From: Anaerolineales bacterium
GTDB taxonomy: Bacteria; Chloroflexota; Anaerolineae; Anaerolineales; Villigracilaceae
DNA length: 8,503 nucleotides
Assembly: GCA_015489255.1 (NCBI GenBank)
Contig: WGAD01000034.1
Span: 1 to 8,503 of the forward strand
Direction: 5' to 3'
The notes beneath the pieces were generated by a model, which saw only the letters and a list, made by a program, of their open reading frames with translations, was not told the DNA's origin and did no database searches. A program made the position numbers and the translations under genes. Positions 1-6,148 of the stretch are shown one piece after another; positions within the stretch are counted from its first letter, which is position 1, and each line of letters starts with the position of its first letter.

Positions 1-1665
1 GCCCACCAGGAGGCCGGGCCAGAAGCGGCGCTGGAGGTGGTGCGCGCGCTTCAATCCCTGCCGCAAGGTCTGACGACCGAGGTGCTGACCGACGCCGCGC
101 GCGCCCTAAAGGTGCCGGCGCACCGCACTTACGGCCTGGCGACGTTTTATTCCCTCATTTCCTTGCAGCCGCAAGAACATACCCTGCGTGTGTGCGATGG
201 GCCGGTCTGCTGGCTGAAGCATGCACGCCGCGATCCACTGGCGGGGGTGGCGGAAGCGGCGCCCCCCGGCTGGACGGTGACGCGCAATTCCTGCCTGGGG
301 TTGTGTGATCATGCGCCGGCGGCTCTGGCCGATGACGTCCAACTGGCCCCGCTGACCGCGCCCGAGGCCGCTGCGGCGGCCCGTCCGCGCGACTTGTCGG
401 CGGCCTATCGGCAACCGCGCCCGGGCGAGGTGCGCGCCATCCTGGCTGATATCGACCGTATCGACCCGGAATCCCTGGATTCGGCGCGAGCTGCCGGGGT
501 GTACGAGGGGTTGCAGCGCGCATTGACCATGACGCCCGAGGCCGTGCGCGCCGAGGTGACGGCTGCCGGTTTGCAGGGGCGCGGCGGCGCCGGCTTCCCG
601 ACCGGCCGCAAATGGGATTTCGTGGCGGCGGCTGCCGGTGAACCGAAATACATCATCTGCAATGCCGATGAATCTGAACCACTGATTTTCAAAGACCGCG
701 TGCTGATGGACACCAACCCTCACCTGTTGCTGGAGGGTATGGCGGTGGCCGGTTATGCCTGCGGGGCCTCCGAGGGCTGGATTTACATTCGCGGCGAATA
801 CGAGGCCCAGGCACAACGCCTGGAAAGGGCCATCGCCCAGGCGAAAGAAGCGGGCTTGCTGGGGCCGCGGGTGTTGGGCAGCGCTTTCTCTTTTGAAATT
901 CACGTTCATCGCGGCGCGGGCGCTTACATCTGTGGCGAAGAAACCGCCTTGATTGAATCGCTGGAAGGCAAACGCGGCGAACCCCGGCTGCGTCCGCCGT
1001 ATCCGCCGCAGTATGGCTTTCGCGGCCAGCCGACGGCGGTCAACAATGTGGAGACGCTGGCGGCGGCGGCGGTCATTTTGCGCCGGGGCGCGGAAGGCTG
1101 GCGCGCACTCTCGTCTTACGAAACGCCGGGCACCAAATTGTACATGGTGCTGGGCGCTGTCAAATCGCCCGGCTTGTTCGAAGCGCCCTTTGGTCTGACC
1201 CTGCGGCAGATCGTGGAGGATTTCGGCGGCGGCCTGGCCGATGGCGCCGTTTTCAAGTTTGCCTTGTGCGGCGGCGCAGCCGGCACCATTGTGGACGACA
1301 GCCTGCTGGACGTGCCGATAGACTTCGCTTCTGCGCGCGAGGGAATCTCGCTGGGGGCGGGCGCCTTTCTGATCGCCGATCAGAACGTTTCTGCTGTGGC
1401 CTTCTTGCGCGAACTGCTGCACTTCTTCGCGGTTGAATCTTGCGGCAAGTGCACCCCTTGCCGAGTTGGGACGTACCGCGCCCACCAGATCCTGGAGCGC
1501 ATGGCTGCTGGGCAGGGGTGCCCTTCCGATTGGGACGAGCTTCACGCCCTGGCCGCCAACCTCCGCGATACCTCCTTCTGCGGACTGGGGCAATCGGTGG
1601 CCATCCCGATGCTCTCCGCCATGACGCATTTTGCCGATGAATTCCGACAGGCCGCCGGCCTGTGA
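1..1665 (+). CDS. NuoE-NuoF fusion, NADH/FMN (diaphorase) subunit of a NAD-linked formate dehydrogenase, 5' partial
   Basis: The frame is open from the first base and the NuoE fold lacks its first helices, so the true start lies upstream; the GTG at 37 is internal. Counting from base 1, at least 554 residues are present. Residues 1-110 are the thioredoxin-like [2Fe-2S] domain, with ligands C65, C70, C98 and C102 (Cx4C and Cx3C). From about 190 on it is NuoF/HoxF: the glycine-rich GRGGAGFPTG at 193-202 and NADESEP at 221-227 bind FMN, and GAGAYICGEE at 305-314 belongs to the NADH site. The [4Fe-4S] ligands are C481, C484, C487 and C527. Family knowledge says such subunits pass electrons between NAD(H), FMN and Fe-S clusters in the cytosol. 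The fusion is typical of HoxF and of formate dehydrogenase beta subunits. The formate dehydrogenase gene directly downstream makes the latter role likely and complex I unlikely. Oddity: NADESEP is followed by LI where relatives have GT or GS. Confidence 0.93.
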   Translation, partial: AHQEAGPEAALEVVRALQSLPQGLTTEVLTDAARALKVPAHRTYGLATFYSLISLQPQEHTLRVCDGPVCWLKHARRDPLAGVAEAAPPGWTVTRNSCLGLCDHAPAALADDVQLAPLTAPEAAAAARPRDLSAAYRQPRPGEVRAILADIDRIDPESLDSARAAGVYEGLQRALTMTPEAVRAEVTAAGLQGRGGAGFPTGRKWDFVAAAAGEPKYIICNADESEPLIFKDRVLMDTNPHLLLEGMAVAGYACGASEGWIYIRGEYEAQAQRLERAIAQAKEAGLLGPRVLGSAFSFEIHVHRGAGAYICGEETALIESLEGKRGEPRLRPPYPPQYGFRGQPTAVNNVETLAAAAVILRRGAEGWRALSSYETPGTKLYMVLGAVKSPGLFEAPFGLTLRQIVEDFGGGLADGAVFKFALCGGAAGTIVDDSLLDVPIDFASAREGISLGAGAFLIADQNVSAVAFLRELLHFFAVESCGKCTPCRVGTYRAHQILERMAAGQGCPSDWDELHALAANLRDTSFCGLGQSVAIPMLSAMTHFADEFRQAAGL

Positions 1666-1667
1666 CC

Positions 1668-1675
1668 GTGAGGTG
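1668..1675 (+). promoter_or_regulatory. Ribosome binding site of the formate dehydrogenase alpha gene
   Basis: GTGAGGTG lies just before the ATG at 1680, with the GAGG core six bases upstream. It decides the start: the in-frame GTG at 1662, which overlaps the previous stop, has no purine-rich stretch before it and would add six residues not expected in this family. Confidence 0.7.
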
Positions 1676-1679
1676 TCCG

Positions 1680-4478
1680 ATGACTGTAAAACTGACAATT
1701 GACGGGCAACCGGTAGAGGCGCGCGCAGGGCAAACTGTGCTGGAAGCCGCCCGCGCGCATGGCTTTCGCATTCCTACCCTGTGTTACCACAAAGACCTTT
1801 CGCCCACTGGGAACTGCCGCATGTGCGTGGTAGAAGTGGAAGGCTGGCGCGGCTTGCAGGCCGCCTGCGTGACCGAGGTGCAAGAGGGCATGGTTGTGCA
1901 CACCCAGACCGAAACGGTGATGCGCGATCGCAAGCTCAACCTGGAGCTGATGCTGGCCAACCATCCCATGGAATGCCTGACTTGTGAAGCCAACGGCGAT
2001 TGCGAATTGCAAGACCTGGCTTACGAATACCAGGTCGATGTGCCGCAATGGGGCTTCAAGGGAAATCGCTATCCGGTGGACAGCGACCCGAACCCTTTTA
2101 TCCATGTGGACATGAATAAATGTATCCTCTGCCGCCGGTGTGTGCTGGCTTGCGCAGAAATCCAGGTGCGCGATGTCTGGGGCGTGGCCCAACGGGGCTT
2201 CGATGAGGTCATCGTGGCCGGCGCCGGCACCGACTTGCTCTCCGCCCGGTGCGAATCTTGCGGCCAATGCGTCGCCTATTGTCCCACGGGCGCGCTGACC
2301 AACCGCATGGAGATCGGCGTCGGACGCACGTATGATCTGGAAAAAATTACCACCACCTGCACCTATTGCGGCGTGGGGTGTCAGTTCGACCTGCTGGTTA
2401 AGGATGAGCGTGTGGTGGGCGTGGCCTCCAATCCCGAGGCGCCGGTCAATGGCATGGCCTTGTGCGTCAAAGGGCGTTATGGCTGGGATTTCATCCATCA
2501 CCCGGAACGTTTGACCCGCCCGCGCGTCCGCCGTTACTTGCTGGAAGGCGGGGAGAAGCCCAAAGGTCACCAGCTGGACGAAAACCCGCCCCGCGCATGG
2601 GACTGGGTGGAAGTCAGTTGGGAAGAGGCCCTCGACTTGACCGCTCGCAAACTGCACGAAACCCGGCGGCAATACGGCCCTGATAGCATCGGCATCTTCA
2701 CCTCGGCGAAATGCACCAATGAAGAAAATTACCTGATGAACAAACTGGCGCGGCAGGTCTTGGGAACGCACAACATAGACCACTGCGCCCGTCTTTGACA
2801 CTCTTCCACGGTGACCGGTCTGGTCGCCTCTTACGGTTCGGGCGCGATGTCCAACTCGATGGACGACATTGCCCAATTGGCCGAGGCTTTCTTTGTCATC
2901 GGCTCCAACACCACCGAACAGCATCCGGTCTTTGGCACCATGCTGCGGCGAGCGGTGCGCTTCCGCGGCGCCAAGCTGATCGTCGCCGATCCGCGGCGCA
3001 TCGATTTGACGGAATTTGCCACCCTGCACTTGCAGCAGCGCCCGGGAACCGATATCGCCCTGCTCAACGGGCTGATGCACATCATCTTGCAGAACGGCTG
3101 GGAAGACAAAGCCTTCGTCGCCAAGCGCACCGAAGGCTTTGAAGAATTCCGCGAAACCGTGATGCGCTACCCGCCGGACAAAGTGGCCGAAATCACCGGC
3201 GTGCCGCTGGAAAAACTCTATCAGGCTGCCGAGATCATGGCACAGAGCAAGCCGATGGCTGTCATGTGGGCCATGGGCATTACCCAGCACATCACCGGCG
3301 TGCGTAACGTGATGAGCCTGGCGAATTTGCAAATGCTGCTGGGCAACGTGGGGGTGCCGGGCGGCGGCGTCAACCCACTGCGCGGACAGAACAACGTTCA
3401 GGGCGCCTGCGATCTGGGCGGGTTGCCCAACGTCTATCCCGGATATCAAAACGTGACCATCCCGGCCCACAAGGAAAAATTCGAGGCTGCCTGGGGGGTG
3501 AAAGGCCTGAAGACCGAAGTCGGCATGACGCTGACCGAGATGGTGCCGGGCATTGAAACGGGCGCGATCCATGCCTTGTACATCATGGCGGAAGACCCGG
3601 CAGTTTCCGACCCGGACAGCGCGCACATCCGCCACAATTTGCAGCAGGTGGATTTTGTGGCTCTGCAAGAGATCTTCCCCTCGGAGACGGCAGCCTTCGC
3701 TGACGTGCTGCTGCCCGGGGCCTCCTTTGCCGAGAAGGACGGGACGTTTACGAACACCGAGCGGCGCATTCAGCGCGTGCGCCGGGCGATCCCGCCGCTG
3801 GGCGAATCGCGGCCCGATTGGGTCATCATCCGCGATCTGGCGCGCCGGTTGATGGCGCTGGACCCGGCGCGGTTCGATTGGCAGGCGCCGCACGTCGGCT
3901 GGGACTACAAGCACCCCTCTGAAGTGATGGACGAGTTGGCCGCCCTGACGCCGATTTATGCCGGCGTGCGTTACGAGCGCCTGGAGAAAGGCGAGCGGCT
4001 TCAATGGCCGGTTAAAGATGAGACCCACCCCGGTACCCCCATTTTGCACGTCGGCCAGTTTACCCGTGGCAAAGGGCGTTTCCACGCCATTGACCACCTG
4101 GAGCCGGCGGAAGGCCCGGACGAGGCGTATCCCTTCATCATGTCCACGGGGAGGGTGCTCTATCACTGGCACGGCGGCGAAATGACGCGCCGCGCAGAGG
4201 GGCTGGTGAAGGTGTACGACGAACCGTTGGCCGAGATCAACCCGGACGATGCCGCCCGTCTCCACCTAGACGAGGCCTCCCGCGTCCGCATCACCTCGCG
4301 CCGCGGCGCGATTGAAACGGCTGTTCTGATCACCGAGCGGGTCCCGCCGGGGATGGTGTACACCAATTTCCACTTCCCCCAGGCGGGGGCCAACGAACTC
4401 ACCCAGGCCGTGCTCGATCCCCAGGCCAAAATCCCGGAGTACAAGGTGACAGCGGTGCGCGTCGAAAAGGTCGCCTGA
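1680..4478 (+). CDS. fdhA: Selenocysteine-containing NAD-linked formate dehydrogenase, alpha (catalytic) subunit; UGA at 2796-2798 read as Sec373
   Basis: This 932-residue cytosolic molybdenum/tungsten enzyme oxidises formate to CO2, or runs in reverse. It has no Tat signal. The N-terminal NuoG/HoxU-like arm carries a [2Fe-2S] site (C35, C46, C49, C63), a His-Cys3 cluster (H95, C99, C102, C108) and two ferredoxin-type [4Fe-4S] sites (C148/151/154/158 and C191/194/197/201). The formate dehydrogenase part follows: a [4Fe-4S] site (C227, C230, C234, C262), K264 as the usual electron-relay lysine, Sec373-His374, R568 in PLRGQNNVQGACD (the active-site Arg of FdhF), and a C-terminal molybdopterin-binding domain from about 820. 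The TGA lies in HCARL-U-HSSTV, exactly where homologues have Cys or Sec. The frame is unchanged on both sides and a SECIS-like hairpin follows. Standard translation would wrongly split the gene into 1680-2798 and 2811-4478. It is 14 bases downstream of the diaphorase gene, so the two are surely co-transcribed. fdsA and fdhF are other names used for the family. Confidence 0.93.
2796..2798 (+). other. In-frame TGA recoded as selenocysteine
   Basis: The codon sits between HCARL and HSSTV, the catalytic motif of molybdenum formate dehydrogenases, where the residue that ligates the metal is Cys or Sec. The reading frame runs on for 560 codons of good family sequence without a shift. This argues against a true stop or a pseudogene. 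Confidence 0.92.
2799..2828 (+). promoter_or_regulatory. Bacterial SECIS element directing Sec insertion
   Basis: Arms GGTGACC (2810-2816) and GGTCGCC (2822-2828) pair over seven positions with one G-T wobble and close the loop GGTCT (2817-2821). Counted from the T of the TGA as 1, the loop occupies 22-26, the same place and sequence as in the E. coli fdhF SECIS. A T is present at position 17, where E. coli has the bulged U17 contacted by SelB; G23 and U24 of the loop are also kept. Here position 17 can wobble-pair rather than bulge. The lower stem is not obvious by eye. Confidence 0.85.
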
Positions 4479-4489
4479 GCGCTGCGCAC

Positions 4490-4521
4490 AAAAAAAGCCC
4501 CGCAAGTCGCGGGGCTTTTTT
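4490..4521. terminator. Bidirectional intrinsic terminator between convergent genes
   Basis: Perfect 7-bp GC stem GCCCCGC (4497-4503) and GCGGGGC (4509-4515) with a 5-base loop. It is followed by six T on the + strand (4516-4521) and preceded by seven A (4490-4496), which give a T-run on the - strand. It lies 12 bases after the formate dehydrogenase stop and 16 bases beyond the transporter stop, so one hairpin should serve both transcripts. Confidence 0.92.
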
Positions 4522-4536
4522 GCCGTTTCGTGGAGA

Positions 4537-5913
4537 TCAGGCTGCCGGGGCTGGCTTTTGCGCGTCGGCGATACCTTTTTCCACGTTCACGCGTGGTAAC
4601 AAAATCAACCCCAAAATGAAGTAGATGATTAATGACAGAAGGCCGTAGCGCAGGCTGCCGAAGAATTGGTTAGCCAGCCCGAAGATCAGAGGGCCTGTCC
4701 AGGATGTGCCTTTTTCGCTGATTTCGTAAAAAGCAAAATATTCCGATTCCTTGTTTGGTGGGATCATCTGGGCGTACAGGCTGCGGCTGATGGCCTGCGA
4801 GCCGCCCAGCACGATAGCGATCACCGCGCCCAGAATGAAGAATTGGGTGACGCGCGAATCGCCGTAGAGGCCGAAGTAAGCGTAGATGACCACGCCGGCC
4901 CAGATCACCAGGCTGACCAGCACCGATTTCTTGGCGCCCATGCGTTCGGCCAGGCGGCCCCAGAGCAGCGCACCGAAGAAGGCCATGAACTGGATCATCA
5001 GGATCACGAGGATCAGCGTGTCTTGCTCAATCTCCAACCCGCCGCGCACCAGAGGGGCGGCGGCGAAGGTGGAAGCCACCGCGATCACCGTTTGGATGCC
5101 GTCGTTGTAAAGGAAGTAGGCCAGCAAAAACTTGAGCGTTTCGGGATAATGCCGGATTTCCTTGATGGTTTGTAGCAACTGCTTCCAGCCGACAGTCATA
5201 TAGGTTTCACCAGGAGGCAGCTGTTTGGCTGGTCGGCGGGAACGCACCCAGGCCCAGGTGAAGAACGAAAAACCCAGCCACCAGACGCCGGCGGAAGCCA
5301 GGTTGATGCGCACCGCCAGGCCGGTGGGGACGCCCATCTTTTCGTGGAACATGAAGAAAATCAGGTTGAGCAGCAAAAGCAGCCCGCCGCCAGCGTAGCC
5401 CATCGCCCAGCCGAAAGACGACACCCGGTCGCGCTGGTCGGGCGTGGCGATATCTGGCAGGTAGGAATTGGAGAAGACGAAGGCGGCGCCGAAGGCCAGG
5501 TTGGCCAGCACAAAAAGCACGCCGCCCAGCCACCAGAGCGGTTCGGTGACGAAGAAGAGCGCGATGGTGGCCAGCGCACCGACGGTAGCGAAGAATTGCA
5601 TCATCTGTTTGCGACGGTGCGAATAGTCGGCAATGGCGCCGATCAACGGCAGGAAAAGCACCTGACCGAGCACAGAGATGGAAACCATGTAAGGGAAAAA
5701 GGAATCGGGCGCAACCGGGATGCCGAAGAAGCGGGCCATCCCGTCGGGGGCGCTTTGGGCGGCGCGAGAGGCCAGGTCAGCCAGATAGGGGCCGAGGAAA
5801 ACCGTCCCTACGGTCGTGCTAAAGGCCGAGTTGGCCCAGTCGTACATAGCCCAGCCAAAAATTTCCTTCTTGTCGTTGACCGGTGCGGGGGAAGTAAGGG
5901 GGTCTGCGGACAC
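4537..5913 (-). CDS. Major facilitator superfamily transporter, UMF1/Atg22-like
   Basis: This is a 458-residue inner-membrane protein with about twelve hydrophobic segments (roughly 24-46, 72-94, 105-122, 126-148, 164-190, 202-225, 258-285, 298-320, 330-350, 358-384, 395-418, 422-440) and a charged central loop near 225-255. Several motifs mark the Atg22-like branch of the superfamily: GWAMYDWANSAFSTTV near residue 20, GAIADYSHRRKQ as the loop 2-3 motif, FLLAYFLYNDGIQTV at the start of the second half, and FYEISEKGTSWTGPLIFG near the end. Yeast Atg22 exports amino acids from the vacuole; bacterial members mostly have no known substrate, and the sequence does not reveal one here. The start is GTG, chosen for its ribosome binding site and because the conserved first helix follows closely. 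The gene is convergent with the formate dehydrogenase operon and divergent from rpoB, so a functional link to either is unlikely. Confidence 0.9.
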   Translation of the reverse strand: MSADPLTSPAPVNDKKEIFGWAMYDWANSAFSTTVGTVFLGPYLADLASRAAQSAPDGMARFFGIPVAPDSFFPYMVSISVLGQVLFLPLIGAIADYSHRRKQMMQFFATVGALATIALFFVTEPLWWLGGVLFVLANLAFGAAFVFSNSYLPDIATPDQRDRVSSFGWAMGYAGGGLLLLLNLIFFMFHEKMGVPTGLAVRINLASAGVWWLGFSFFTWAWVRSRRPAKQLPPGETYMTVGWKQLLQTIKEIRHYPETLKFLLAYFLYNDGIQTVIAVASTFAAAPLVRGGLEIEQDTLILVILMIQFMAFFGALLWGRLAERMGAKKSVLVSLVIWAGVVIYAYFGLYGDSRVTQFFILGAVIAIVLGGSQAISRSLYAQMIPPNKESEYFAFYEISEKGTSWTGPLIFGLANQFFGSLRYGLLSLIIYFILGLILLPRVNVEKGIADAQKPAPAA

Positions 5914-5919
5914 AATGCG

Positions 5920-5924
5920 CTCCT
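5920..5924 (-). promoter_or_regulatory. Ribosome binding site of the transporter gene, supporting a GTG start
   Basis: On the - strand AGGAG lies six bases before the GTG at 5913-5911. No ATG lies near enough to use this site, so GTG is the likely start. Confidence 0.7.
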
Positions 5925-5952
5925 GTAAACGAGGGGATTGGAAAAGAAAAAC

Positions 5953-5973
5953 AACGCCGACTGAACGGGCGTT
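5953..5973. repeat. Short inverted repeat in the transporter leader, candidate operator
   Basis: AACGCC (5953-5958) and GGCGTT (5968-5973) are perfect inverted arms around nine bases. The repeat lies just downstream of the predicted - strand start point and upstream of the transporter ribosome binding site. It could be a repressor site or a small leader hairpin. A six-base arm can arise by chance. Confidence 0.35.
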
Positions 5974-5977
5974 CCCA

Positions 5978-5986
5978 TGATATAAT
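5978..5986 (+). promoter_or_regulatory. Possible extended -10 element, second upstream rpoB promoter
   Basis: TGATATAAT matches the extended -10 form (TGn followed by TATAAT) exactly. No acceptable -35 lies at 16-18 bp upstream. If used, it would give a longer rpoB leader starting near 5993. It overlaps the region where the transporter transcript should begin. Confidence 0.3.
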
Positions 5987-5988
5987 TG

Positions 5989-6016
5989 ATTTTACCGAGT
6001 TTCCAGACAAAGACAA
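5989..6016 (-). promoter_or_regulatory. Candidate promoter of the transporter gene
   Basis: On the - strand TTGTCT (6016-6011) and TAAAAT (5994-5989) are 16 bp apart, each with one or two departures from the sigma-70 consensus. Transcription would start near 5982, leaving a leader of about 70 bases. AGACAA is present twice in tandem on the + strand (6005-6016), so the -35 assignment is not unique, but only the distal copy has workable spacing. Confidence 0.4.
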
Positions 6017-6069
6017 ATCAAAAAATCATAAAATCTGCGGTTGTCAGAAACACACTTCGGGTATATAAT
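6017..6069 (+). promoter_or_regulatory. rpoB promoter with A-rich upstream (UP-like) element
   Basis: TTGTCA (6041-6046) and a perfect TATAAT (6064-6069) are separated by exactly 17 bp, one mismatch from the full sigma-70-type consensus. The bases at about -40 to -60 (6017-6036) are A-rich, with AAAAAA and AAA tracts in phase with an alpha-subunit UP element. Transcription should start near 6076, about 73 bases before the rpoB ATG. Confidence 0.8.
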
Positions 6070-6077
6070 CTTCATTT

Positions 6078-6101
6078 GCTGTCCGACGTGAGTCGGGCGG
6101 C
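6078..6101 (+). promoter_or_regulatory. Hairpin at the predicted 5' end of the rpoB mRNA
   Basis: Arms GCTGTCCGAC (6078-6087) and GTCGGGCGGC (6092-6101) pair over ten positions, two of them G-U, around a GTGA tetraloop of the stable GNRA type. It begins about two bases after the predicted start point. Only three T follow, so it is a poor intrinsic terminator. A 5' stem protecting the mRNA, or a regulatory leader structure, is more plausible. Confidence 0.55.
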
Positions 6102-6137
6102 TTTGTGCCGTTTATAGACGGATCATTTCACCAGGTC

Positions 6138-6143
6138 AGGAGA
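6138..6143 (+). promoter_or_regulatory. Ribosome binding site of rpoB
   Basis: AGGAGA lies five bases before the ATG at 6149, a near-ideal site that fixes this start. Confidence 0.8.
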
Positions 6144-6148
6144 ATCGA

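Noticed and set aside
37..39. GTG as the true start of the diaphorase gene
   Set aside because: The frame is open further upstream, the preceding codons fit the NuoE helix, and there is no suitable ribosome binding site.
1..1665. Part of a complex I (nuo) operon or a NAD-reducing hydrogenase
   Set aside because: The NuoE-NuoF fusion is not the usual complex I form, and the next gene is a formate dehydrogenase followed by a terminator, with no hydrogenase or membrane subunits in view.
106..1698. 530-codon open frame on the - strand
   Set aside because: Antisense to the NuoE-NuoF gene, which carries every expected cluster ligand; no recognisable domain.
1542..4265. 907-codon open frame on the - strand
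   Set aside because: It is a shadow of the GC-rich formate dehydrogenase gene: low-complexity, His/Arg/Gln-rich, matches no family I know, and it spans two good + strand genes.
2811..4478. Separate gene starting at GTG 2811
   Set aside because: It begins inside the catalytic motif, has no ribosome binding site, and is in the same frame as the upstream half; the TGA is better read as Sec.
6078..6104. Intrinsic terminator or attenuator before rpoB
   Set aside because: The stem is strong but only TTT followed by GTG comes after it, and it sits at the very 5' end of the transcript.
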